NCBI GenBank assembly: GCA_024234325.1
Contig: JACKOJ010000002.1
Location: 186,001-250,000 of the forward strand
Reading direction: 5' to 3'
From: Pseudomonadales bacterium
GTDB taxonomy: Bacteria > Pseudomonadota > Gammaproteobacteria > Pseudomonadales > Pseudohongiellaceae
Length of the DNA: 64,000 nt
The translations under genes were made by a program, and so were the position numbers. Below are positions 9,017 to 17,515 of this stretch, one piece after another. The notes under the pieces are model-generated. The model saw only the letters and a list, made by a program, of their open reading frames with translations, searched no databases and was not told the origin of the DNA. Each line of letters begins with the position of its first letter. The first letter of the stretch is position 1.

Positions 9017-9892
9017 TCAGGCCGCGACACGGCGATCACCCCGCACCACCAGCAACAGCGCCATCACCGTCAGTGCCGTGCCCGCAAGCGTCATCGGCGT
9101 AATCAGCTCGTCGAACAGGATCCACGCCATGAGCGCGGTGGTCGGCGGTGTCAGATACAGCAGGCTTGTCACCTTGGTAGCGGCGCCGTCGCGGATCATG
9201 ATGAAGAGCAGAGAGATGGCCCCGATGGACAGCGCCAGAATCGACCAAAGCAGCGACGCAATCATGGGCAGTTGCCAGTCGATGACCCGGGTCTCGAAGA
9301 GGAACATGAAGGGCAGACAGACCAGCGCCGAGGCGCTGAACTGGATAATGGACCCGGCGCGCAGATCGAAGCTTGCGCAGTAGCGCTTCTGATAGAGAGT
9401 GCCCAGCGTAATGCAGGCCAGTGCCAATGCCGAGAGCAGCAGGCTGCTCACGCTCAGGCCGGTCAGGGAGAGTTTCGCGGCGACCACCATGGCCACCCCC
9501 GTCAGACCAACCAATAGCCCCAGCCACTGACGCCCACTGACCCGCTCTGCGACCAGAGCGGAAAGCCACGCGGTAATAATCGGCTGCAACCCCATGATCA
9601 GCGCAACAAGGCTGGCAGACATGCCCAGTTTCACTGCCGCCCACACGCCGCCAAGATAGCCGGCCTGCAACAGGATGCCCGCCACCGCAATATGCAGAAT
9701 CTGGGTGCGTGCAGGCCAGCGCGCGGGCCACAGCAGGACAACCGGCCCCATCACCAGCAGTACGCCGACGAAGCGAAGAAACAGGAAGGTCATGGGTTCT
9801 GAATATGGCATTCCATAACGGGCCACAATGAAGCCCGTACTCCAGACCAGAACGAAGAGCACCGGAATGAAACGATGGGCGGAGGCAGCCAT
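9017..9892 (-). CDS. EamA/DMT-superfamily transporter
   Basis: A very hydrophobic protein of about 291 residues with around ten predicted membrane segments in two EamA-type halves, opening with VLVWSTGFIVARY and containing TPPTTALMAWILFDE near the C-terminus. This layout is typical of drug/metabolite exporters of the inner membrane. The substrate cannot be told from sequence. I placed the start at the ATG at 9892 (MAASAHRF); an upstream in-frame codon at 9940 would add 16 residues that look non-native. It follows glgA on the same strand after a 68-base gap, so it could be a tail gene of the glycogen operon, but nothing ties it functionally to glycogen. Confidence 0.85.
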   Translation of the reverse strand: MAASAHRFIPVLFVLVWSTGFIVARYGMPYSEPMTFLFLRFVGVLLVMGPVVLLWPARWPARTQILHIAVAGILLQAGYLGGVWAAVKLGMSASLVALIMGLQPIITAWLSALVAERVSGRQWLGLLVGLTGVAMVVAAKLSLTGLSVSSLLLSALALACITLGTLYQKRYCASFDLRAGSIIQFSASALVCLPFMFLFETRVIDWQLPMIASLLWSILALSIGAISLLFIMIRDGAATKVTSLLYLTPPTTALMAWILFDELITPMTLAGTALTVMALLLVVRGDRRVAA

Positions 9893-9960
9893 AAATTCAG
9901 CCCGTAGTGCCGACCCGCAAGGCCGGCGAAGCAAGGACACAGACGTCGTTGATGCGGCGA

Positions 9961-11541
9961 CTACAGCAGCGGTTCATACAGTTCCTGCACATAACGCGAC
10001 ACCGCTTCCTCCCAGGTGAAACGGACGTTGGAGGCATTGCGTTTCAGCGACTGCCACACCGCAGGTTTGGCCGTGGTGGCACAGGCAGTACGCACAGTGC
10101 TGAGCATGTTTTCCGCTTGCTCCCGTGGCGTATCCCCGGCAAAGGCGAAGCCATTGACCCCGTCCTGCACCGTATCCTTCAGCCCGCCCACATGGTGCAC
10201 AACACAGGGGGTCCCCGCCCGCATGGCCAGCATCTGGCTGATGCCACAGGGTTCAAAACTGCTGGGCATCAGGAAGAGTTCACCCGCTGCGTAGATCGCA
10301 TCGGCCAGTTCCTCGGAGAATCCGCGCAGGAACAGAAAATTGTCGTGGCGGGCCATGGCGGAGGTGAAAAAATGCTCGTAGTGCTCATCGCCGCTGCCGA
10401 TCATGATGAAGGTGCCGTCCCCCAGCTCCTGCAACATACGCTCCAGCGCGTTGCAGTCTCCCCCATGACCATCGCTCACATTTTCCATGAACAGGCGCGC
10501 CTTCTGCCCCGTCACCCGGCCCACAGACGTAAGCGTGGTGCTGACCGGTTTGCGGCGTCGACGCCAGCGGGCCAGGCGAAGCTGCGCATAAAAATGAGCG
10601 GCGGGCACGTAATGGCGGTCACCAACCCAGTCCATCAGGGACGATTCGATCAGGTCCAGCAACTGCGCGCGGGAGCGATGCGGCGCCGGTGCCTTCTCGT
10701 AGTCGCAGCCATTGAGAATGCCGATCAGCCTGCCAGCATCGTGAACGCGATTCAGATCGGCCTCCAGCCCTTCTCCGCCAATAAAGCCGTGGGCATGGTC
10801 GGTAGGAATCAGAATCTCGCGCGCATAACTCGGCGACACCGCGTGCACACGGTCAGAGAGATTGATGCCGGCGCGCATCAGGTTCACGCAGTCCCAGTGA
10901 TTGGGGTCCTGAATCAGTGTCAGGTCCGGCACCAGTTCGGGGAACCAGTGATGCAGCGAGGAGGAATGTCCCGACAGGGGGCGCACGCCCTGCAGGGAAA
11001 GATTGTGAATCGAGTACACCACCGGCACTGCACGCATGGCCTTGTAAGCAGGCATGTAACGACGCAGTATCGCCACCAGCGCCGCATGCCAGTCGTGCAG
11101 ATGCAGCACATCCACTGCCTCGAAACGGTTTTCGACCAGCGCCTGGCAGACAGCCACACAGAAGAGTGCAAACTTGTGCGCGTCGGTGGCGAACGGACCG
11201 AAGTGATCGTTGCAGTAGATGGAGCCTTCTCCGCAGGCGGCAAAGCCCGGGTGCTCCAGCACGTAATGGGTGACACCGCCCGCCTTGCGGCGACGCGGCG
11301 CCTTGTCTTCCACGCGGAAAATGGCCACCGTCTCCGTGACCCCGCAGAACGGCACCTGCACCGATCCCAGGAGGCTGCTGGGGTTGCGCCGTGCCAGCGA
11401 CTGATAGCCTGGCATGATGACACTGACATCGTGCCCGTGCCTCGCCAGAGCCATCGGCACGTCGCGAATGACGTCGCCGATGCCCCCTACCTTGCCACCC
11501 AGCAGTGCGCCGTTCTCGGCGGCAATCATTGCAATATGCAT
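9961..11541 (-). CDS. glgA: Glycogen synthase (ADP-glucose dependent)
   Basis: GT5 glycosyltransferase that extends alpha-1,4-glucan from ADP-glucose. The N-terminal ADP-glucose loop is KVGGIGDV (about 17-24), a variant of the usual KTGGLADV. HLHDWHAAL marks the N-terminal Rossmann domain. The C-terminal catalytic region reads MPSSFEPCGISQM, with the conserved glutamate. It is 526 residues, longer than E. coli GlgA (477), with an arginine-rich insert around residues 320-335. It is preceded by GAGGGACGC-ATG. It is the last glycogen gene of the minus-strand run and follows glgC by 21 bases. Confidence 0.93.
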   Translation of the reverse strand: MHIAMIAAENGALLGGKVGGIGDVIRDVPMALARHGHDVSVIMPGYQSLARRNPSSLLGSVQVPFCGVTETVAIFRVEDKAPRRRKAGGVTHYVLEHPGFAACGEGSIYCNDHFGPFATDAHKFALFCVAVCQALVENRFEAVDVLHLHDWHAALVAILRRYMPAYKAMRAVPVVYSIHNLSLQGVRPLSGHSSSLHHWFPELVPDLTLIQDPNHWDCVNLMRAGINLSDRVHAVSPSYAREILIPTDHAHGFIGGEGLEADLNRVHDAGRLIGILNGCDYEKAPAPHRSRAQLLDLIESSLMDWVGDRHYVPAAHFYAQLRLARWRRRRKPVSTTLTSVGRVTGQKARLFMENVSDGHGGDCNALERMLQELGDGTFIMIGSGDEHYEHFFTSAMARHDNFLFLRGFSEELADAIYAAGELFLMPSSFEPCGISQMLAMRAGTPCVVHHVGGLKDTVQDGVNGFAFAGDTPREQAENMLSTVRTACATTAKPAVWQSLKRNASNVRFTWEEAVSRYVQELYEPLL

Positions 11542-11562
11542 GCGTCCCTCAGCAGACTGTTG

Positions 11563-12831
11563 TCAGATCCCACCCACAGACTGCCCCAGCATGGCGCGCG
11601 TCACCAGGGTGACCCCCTTCGGCGTCACCCGGAAACCTCTGGCGAGGTCGGCCTCGCGGTCGTAGCCGATCACAATGCCTTCGGGCACCGTGCAGCCCCT
11701 GTCGATGATGACCTTTCGTAATTTGCAATGGCGCTCAATCACCACATCGGGCAATACCACCGCCTCTTCGATCGTCGAATAGGAGTGGATGCGCACATTC
11801 GAAAAGAGCACGGATTTTCGCACCATTGAGCCGGAAATAATACAGCCGCTGGAGACCAGGGAATCAATCGCCGCACCGCGACGGTCATCGTCGTCAAACA
11901 CAAATTTGGCGGGAGGCAACTGCTCCTGGAAGGTCCAGATCGGCCAGCGCGGATCGTACAGGTTCAGGGGGGGCGATGGCGCCGCCAGCTCCATGTTGGC
12001 CAGCCAGTAGGAATCCAGATTGCCCACGTCGCGCCAATAGGCCGCCTGGTCTTCGGTCGGATCGACGAAGCGGTAGGCCACCACCTTGTGATCGGCGATG
12101 ATGGACGGAATGATGTTCTTGCCAAAATCGTGGTCCGACCCGGCATTCTTCGCATCCTTGCGCAACTGCTCGAACAGGAACTCTGTCTTGAACACATAGT
12201 TGCCCATGGACGCCAGGCAGAGGTTCGGGTCTTCCGGCACCGGGTCCGGGTGCTTCGGTTTTTCCTGGAACGCGAGAATGCGCTGATTGCGATCAACGCT
12301 CATCACCCCGAAGTTGCCAGCCGCCTCGGCAAGCGGTACCGCCATGCAGGAAACCGTCATGTCCGCGTCGTGCTCGGCATGGAAGGCCAGCATGTCACCG
12401 TAGTCCTGCCGGTAGATATGGTCGCCGGAAAGAATCATCACGTACTCGGGAATCTCGCCGCGAATAATGTCGATGTTCTGAAACACCGCATCCGCCGTGC
12501 CCATATACCAACTGTCAGAGTGACGCTGCGAGGCAGGCAGAATCTCCACGCCCTCCCCCAGCTCCTTCTTGAAGTGCCCCCAGCCACGCACCAGATGCTT
12601 GATGAGGGAGTGCGCCTTGTACTGGGTCACGACCCCGATGCGGCGCACGCCGGAATTGATGCAGTTGGACAGGGGAAAGTCGATGATGCGGAACTTGCCC
12701 CCGAAGAACAGCGCAGGTTTCGCGCGCCAGTCGGTCAGCTCATGCAGGCGCGAGCCCCGCCCTCCTGCAAGAATCAGGGCGTAGGTGTTGCGAGTCAGTT
12801 TACTCACATAACGTGGGCCATGGTCGATCAT
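11563..12831 (-). CDS. glgC: Glucose-1-phosphate adenylyltransferase
   Basis: Makes ADP-glucose from glucose-1-phosphate and ATP, the committed and allosterically controlled step of glycogen synthesis. The nucleotide-binding loop LAGGRGSRLHELT is at about residues 20-32, followed by RAKPALFFGGKFRIIDFPLSN, both typical of GlgC. The C-terminal part has a left-handed beta-helix character (hexapeptide-like VLPDVVIERHCKLRKVII). Length (422 aa) matches the family. The ATG at 12831 is preceded by GAGGTGA; a GTG two codons earlier is also in frame. It sits 23 bases after glgP and before glgA. Confidence 0.95.
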   Translation of the reverse strand: MIDHGPRYVSKLTRNTYALILAGGRGSRLHELTDWRAKPALFFGGKFRIIDFPLSNCINSGVRRIGVVTQYKAHSLIKHLVRGWGHFKKELGEGVEILPASQRHSDSWYMGTADAVFQNIDIIRGEIPEYVMILSGDHIYRQDYGDMLAFHAEHDADMTVSCMAVPLAEAAGNFGVMSVDRNQRILAFQEKPKHPDPVPEDPNLCLASMGNYVFKTEFLFEQLRKDAKNAGSDHDFGKNIIPSIIADHKVVAYRFVDPTEDQAAYWRDVGNLDSYWLANMELAAPSPPLNLYDPRWPIWTFQEQLPPAKFVFDDDDRRGAAIDSLVSSGCIISGSMVRKSVLFSNVRIHSYSTIEEAVVLPDVVIERHCKLRKVIIDRGCTVPEGIVIGYDREADLARGFRVTPKGVTLVTRAMLGQSVGGI

Positions 12832-12854
12832 AATCACCTCACTCAGGGTTCGAT

Positions 12855-15362
12855 TTACTTCACTGGCAATCCCCAGATGTCCTGCGCGTAACTGCGAATC
12901 GTGCGGTCACTGGAGAAAAATCCGCTCGCGGCGGTATTCAGAACGCTCATGCGCTGCCATGCCTCGGCGTCCTGGAACAGGTCGCCGACGCACTGCTGCG
13001 CGTCTACATAACTGCGAAAATCGGCGGCGGTCAGCCACTGGTCGGACGGGCTGCGGATGCTGTCAACGATCGGCGTAAACAGCCCGGGTTCCGACGGATT
13101 GAAGAAGCCGGATTCCAGCAGTTGCATGGTGGCGGCCAGATCCTTGTCTGCGGCGATGACCGCCGAAGGATCGTAATGGCTGCGCACTTTCGCCACCTCG
13201 TTTGCATGCAGACCGAACAGGAAGAAGTTTTCCTCCCCTACTTCCTCGCGAATCTCGATATTGGCGCCGTCCAGGGTGCCAATGGTAATGGCGCCGTTCA
13301 TCATGAACTTCATGTTGCCGGTGCCGGACGCCTCCTTGCCTGCCGTGGAGATCTGCTCGGACAAATCGGTTCCCGCGCAGATGATTTCCATCACGGTGAC
13401 CCGATAATTGGGCAGGAAGGCCACGCGCAGAAAGGGCTTCGCACGTTCATCGGCATTGATAACGGCGGCCACGTTGTTGACCAGCTTGATGATCAGTTTC
13501 GCCATGAAATAACCCGGCGCCGCCTTGCCACCGATCAGGACGCAGCGCGGCACCATGCCTTCCGTCTCGCCGCGCAGGATGCGCGCATAGAGATGAATCA
13601 CATGCAGCACATTCAGCAATTGCCGCTTGTACTCATGGATGCGTTTTACCTGCACGTCGAACAGCATGTCGGTATCAAAATCGACATCGCACTTCAGCTT
13701 CACCAGCTCGGCGAGGCGCGCCTTGTTCTGCGTGCGGATCTTTGCCCACTGCTTGCGGAACCGCGCCTTGTCGGCGTGGGGTTTCAGCTCGGCGAGACGA
13801 TCGAGATCGGTTTCCCAGCCAGCACCGATCGTATTCGTAATCAGCTCGCCCAGACGGGGGTTGCAGAAGGCCAGCCAGCGGCGCGGTGTGACGCCATTGG
13901 TCTTGTTGTTGAATTTCTCCGGCCACAGATCGTGAAACTGACGGAACAGGCCCTCTTTCAGCAGATCGGTATGCAACGCGGCGACGCCGTTGACCGAAAA
14001 GCTGCCGACGATGGCGAGGTGCGCCATGCGCACCTGTGGCTCCGCCCCCTCCTCAATCAGGGACAACTGGTTCAACATGGCGCCATCACCCGGCCAACGC
14101 TGCGCCACCAGGGCCAGGAAGCGGGCATTGATCTCGTAAATGATTTCGAGAATGCGTGGCAGCATGTCGCGGAACAGGCGCACCGGCCAGCGCTCCAGCG
14201 CCTCCGGCAACAGCGTGTGATTGGTATAGGCCATGGTCGAAGTGGTAATGGCCCAGGCCTCGTCCCAACCCAGGCCATGCTCGTCCAGCAGCAAGCGCAT
14301 CAGTTCCGCCACCGCGATGGAGGGATGGGTGTCGTTGAGCTGGAAGCAGTTGTAGGCGGCAAACTCACTGAAATCCTCGCCGTTGCGCTGAATCCAGCGC
14401 GCAATCACATCCTGCAGGCTGGCAGAGGACAGGAAATACTGTTGACGCAGGCGCAGCACCTTGCCGTTCTCACTGACGTCATTGGGGTAGAGCACCATGG
14501 AAATCTGTTCGGCCTGGTTCTTTGAGGCCACTGCCTCGGCATAGCCGCCGGCATTGAATTCGTGCAGGTTGAACTCCTCGGTCGCGGAGGATTTCCACAG
14601 GCGCAGGGTGTTGACCGTGTTGTTGCGATAGCCGGGAATCGGCATGTCATAGGGCACCGCCAACACATCACGGCTGTCTTCCCAGCTCACGCTGCCATCG
14701 GCATGGTGCACGGTACGCCCATAGAACTTCACGCGACGCGTGTCCTGTGGCGCCTCGAATTCCCACGGGTTGCCGAATTCCAGCCAGTGATCCGGGCACT
14801 CCACCTGCTGGCCGTTCTCGATGCGCTGGTGGAACATGCCGTAGTCGTAGCGGATGCCATAGCCTGTGACCGGAAAACCGAGCGTGGCGCAACTGTCGAG
14901 GAAACAGGCAGCCAGGCGCCCCAGGCCACCATTGCCCAGGCCCGCATCGCGCTCCTCCGCCGCCAGGTCCTCCACACTCACGCCATAGCGGAATATCGCC
15001 TCGCGCAGGCTCTCGCCCATGTCCAGGTTGAGTGCGGCGTTGCTCAGGGTGCGCCCCATCAGAAATTCCAGCGACAGATAGGCAACCCGCTTCGGTCGCT
15101 CCTCGGCATAGCGGGTACGGGTACTGCGCCAGCGCTCCACCAGTCGATCGCGCACGGTTAACGCTGCGGCGTTGAACAGATAGTGATGGGCATTGCTGGT
15201 CTGGTCACGCCCCAGCGTCAGATGAAAATGCCGATCGAGATCCCCGGCAACGGTCTTGTTGTCCATGCCCAGCCAGGGATATTTGCCCACCCCCACAGGC
15301 CCTTTCTTCCTGCGTGTCGTCTTCTTCACACCTGCGGCAGAACTGTCGGAAGTACTGCTCAT
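12855..15362 (-). CDS. glgP: Glycogen/maltodextrin phosphorylase
   Basis: 835-residue GT35 phosphorylase that releases glucose-1-phosphate from alpha-1,4-glucans with pyridoxal phosphate. The PLP-site signature EASGTGNMKFMMNGA carries the cofactor lysine. NGGLGRLAACFLDS and the phosphate-site region are also present. Odd feature: the first ~25 residues form a basic, low-complexity tail (KKTTRRKKG) before the conserved KYPWLG region, similar in style to the tail of GlgB. The ATG overlaps the glgX stop (ATGA). It would degrade glycogen made by the neighbouring glgA, glgB and glgC products and feed glucose-1-phosphate to metabolism. Confidence 0.95.
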   Translation of the reverse strand: MSSTSDSSAAGVKKTTRRKKGPVGVGKYPWLGMDNKTVAGDLDRHFHLTLGRDQTSNAHHYLFNAAALTVRDRLVERWRSTRTRYAEERPKRVAYLSLEFLMGRTLSNAALNLDMGESLREAIFRYGVSVEDLAAEERDAGLGNGGLGRLAACFLDSCATLGFPVTGYGIRYDYGMFHQRIENGQQVECPDHWLEFGNPWEFEAPQDTRRVKFYGRTVHHADGSVSWEDSRDVLAVPYDMPIPGYRNNTVNTLRLWKSSATEEFNLHEFNAGGYAEAVASKNQAEQISMVLYPNDVSENGKVLRLRQQYFLSSASLQDVIARWIQRNGEDFSEFAAYNCFQLNDTHPSIAVAELMRLLLDEHGLGWDEAWAITTSTMAYTNHTLLPEALERWPVRLFRDMLPRILEIIYEINARFLALVAQRWPGDGAMLNQLSLIEEGAEPQVRMAHLAIVGSFSVNGVAALHTDLLKEGLFRQFHDLWPEKFNNKTNGVTPRRWLAFCNPRLGELITNTIGAGWETDLDRLAELKPHADKARFRKQWAKIRTQNKARLAELVKLKCDVDFDTDMLFDVQVKRIHEYKRQLLNVLHVIHLYARILRGETEGMVPRCVLIGGKAAPGYFMAKLIIKLVNNVAAVINADERAKPFLRVAFLPNYRVTVMEIICAGTDLSEQISTAGKEASGTGNMKFMMNGAITIGTLDGANIEIREEVGEENFFLFGLHANEVAKVRSHYDPSAVIAADKDLAATMQLLESGFFNPSEPGLFTPIVDSIRSPSDQWLTAADFRSYVDAQQCVGDLFQDAEAWQRMSVLNTAASGFFSSDRTIRSYAQDIWGLPVK

Positions 15363-17515
15363 GACATTGTCTCCTTCTCGCTCGGTTCATTGGGGTCGGA
15401 TGGACTTGCATTGTTCGGGTTCGGGTGCGCCAGCAGCACCACGGTGGAACAGGAAAACAGATTGAGGCGGTTCACCACCATGCAGTTGTTGGGGTCGGGA
15501 ATCCCGGATTGCGTTGCGGTGTCCAGCAGAATCTCCCACTCCTGCACATCCGGAATAATCGGCAGGCGGAAACCCAGGGCGCCACGATCGGCATGAAAGA
15601 CGATCAGCATGCGGTCGCGCAGCCCGGTCTGGGGATTGAGACCGACCAGCATGCAGCCCAGGGTACGCGCGTGGTGCTCCTGCCAGTGCCCAGCCTGCAT
15701 CAGTTCGCCGCTGTTGTTGTACCAGAGAATCTCGGGGTCATCCTCATGCAGGGGCTCGTGCACATAACGGTCGAAAAACAGATGTGCGTAGCGCTTGCGC
15801 AGGCCGATCAGATGGGTGGTGTAGCGCTGCTGTTTGCGACCGTCCTCGCTGATGTTGTCCCAGTTGATCCAGTTGATGACATTGTCCTGGCAATAGGAAT
15901 TGTTGTTGCCATGTTTGGTCCGGCAGCTCTCGTCGCCGCCGGACATCATCGGCACCCCTTGCGAGAGCATCAGCGTGGCCAGAAGATTGCGCTGCTGGCG
16001 CAGGCGCAGCACATTGATGGTCTTGTCCTGCGCCGGGCCTTCGATGCCAAAATTGTCGCTGTAGTTTTCCCGATGGCCGTCCTGATTGTCCTCGCCATTG
16101 ATCTCGTTGTGGCGCTCGCGGTAGGTCACCAAATCGTTCAGGGTGAAACCGTCGTGACTGGTGATGAAATTGACACTGGACCAGGGCGTGCGACCATCGC
16201 GCTCGAAGATATCCGAGGAACCGTGAATGCGGCGGGCAAACTCCGGCAGCACGCCGGAATCGCCGCGCCAGAAACGCCGCACGGTATCGCGGTAACGATC
16301 GTTCCACTCACTCCAGCCCGGCGGGAAACGACCGAGCTGATACCCCCCGGGGCCGATGTCCCACGGTTCGGCAATCATTTTCATGCCCGCCAGCACCGGG
16401 TCCTGCAACAGCGCGTCGAAGAAGCCGCTGCCCTGATCGAAACCATAGGACTCGCGGCCCAGCACAGGTGCCAGGTCGAAGCGGAAGCCGTCCACCTGCA
16501 TGGCGCTGGCCCAGTAGCGCAGGCAGTCCATGATCAGTTGCACCACACGCGGGTGCATCAGGTTCAGCGTGTTGCCACAGCCGGTGTCGTTGATATAGAA
16601 ACGCTTGTCCTCGGGCTGCAGCCGGTAATAGGACAGATTGTCGATGCCGCGGAAGGAAAAACTCGGCCCCAGACGCCCACCCTCGGCGGTATGATTGAAC
16701 ACGATGTCCAGAATGACTTCGATGCCGGCCTCGTGGAAGGCCTCCACCATGTGGCGGCATTCGTGAATGGAATCAGAGCTCATATAGGCCTGGTGCGGCG
16801 CAAAGAAGCACAGGCTGTTATAGCCCCAGTAATTGACCAGCCCCTTCTCCTTGAGGAAGTGTTCGGAGACGAAACTCTGAATGGGCATCAGCTCCACGCT
16901 CGTGATGCCCATGGCTTTCAGATAATCGATGACCTGATCATTCGCCATGCCCGCGAAGGTGCCGCGCTGATCCGGCGCAATGCCCGGATGCGCGATGGTG
17001 AATCCTCTCAGGTGCGTCTCGTAGAGCACGGTTTTCGACGCCGGGACACGATGGTGGCGCAACGTGGTGCCGGGAATATCCGCCACCACCACGCACTTGG
17101 GCATGAAGGCCTTGTTGTCACGCTTGTCGAACTTCAGATCCTTGTCCGGATGATTGATGTCGAACGCGTAGTGGGTATCCGACCACTGGAACTGCCCGAC
17201 CAGTTGGCGCGCATAGGGGTCCAGTGAAATCTTGTTGGGATTGAAGCGATGCCCCATGTGAATCTGCCACGGCCCATGCACGCGATAGGCATACACCGTG
17301 CCCGGGCCGGCCTTGGGCAGATAGCCGTGCCAGATCTGATTCGTGAGCTGCGGCAGGTCGTAACGCTGCAGCTCACGGCTGCCGTCCGCGCTGTACAGGC
17401 ACAGCTCTACCCGCTCGGCATTGGCGGAGAACAGGGCGAAATTGGTCCCTTCGCCGTCCCAGCTCGCCCCCAGGGGGTAAGGCATGCCCGGCAACAGGGT
17501 GGCTGCTTGTTTCAT
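15359..17515 (-). CDS. glgX: Glycogen debranching enzyme GlgX
   Basis: GH13 isoamylase-type enzyme that hydrolyses alpha-1,6 branches of phosphorylase-limit glycogen. An N-terminal CBM48-type region is followed by the TIM barrel with catalytic Asp in DGFRFDLA, catalytic Glu in IAEPWD and transition-state Asp in TSHDGFTL. The GGDESxRTKxGNNN segment is typical of GlgX. It has 718 residues from the ATG at 17515, which overlaps the glgB stop (ATGA); the frame is open eight codons further upstream. It is coupled by overlap to glgB upstream and glgP downstream. Confidence 0.94.
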   Translation of the reverse strand: MKQAATLLPGMPYPLGASWDGEGTNFALFSANAERVELCLYSADGSRELQRYDLPQLTNQIWHGYLPKAGPGTVYAYRVHGPWQIHMGHRFNPNKISLDPYARQLVGQFQWSDTHYAFDINHPDKDLKFDKRDNKAFMPKCVVVADIPGTTLRHHRVPASKTVLYETHLRGFTIAHPGIAPDQRGTFAGMANDQVIDYLKAMGITSVELMPIQSFVSEHFLKEKGLVNYWGYNSLCFFAPHQAYMSSDSIHECRHMVEAFHEAGIEVILDIVFNHTAEGGRLGPSFSFRGIDNLSYYRLQPEDKRFYINDTGCGNTLNLMHPRVVQLIMDCLRYWASAMQVDGFRFDLAPVLGRESYGFDQGSGFFDALLQDPVLAGMKMIAEPWDIGPGGYQLGRFPPGWSEWNDRYRDTVRRFWRGDSGVLPEFARRIHGSSDIFERDGRTPWSSVNFITSHDGFTLNDLVTYRERHNEINGEDNQDGHRENYSDNFGIEGPAQDKTINVLRLRQQRNLLATLMLSQGVPMMSGGDESCRTKHGNNNSYCQDNVINWINWDNISEDGRKQQRYTTHLIGLRKRYAHLFFDRYVHEPLHEDDPEILWYNNSGELMQAGHWQEHHARTLGCMLVGLNPQTGLRDRMLIVFHADRGALGFRLPIIPDVQEWEILLDTATQSGIPDPNNCMVVNRLNLFSCSTVVLLAHPNPNNASPSDPNEPSEKETMS

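Noticed and set aside
6903..9383. 826-codon open frame on the plus strand
   Set aside because: Fully antisense to the M16 protease and EamA genes, which have clear motifs. No domain is recognisable in the translation.
13122..14525. Plus-strand open frame opposite glgP
   Set aside because: Antisense to a strongly conserved phosphorylase. High GC at third positions explains the long frame.
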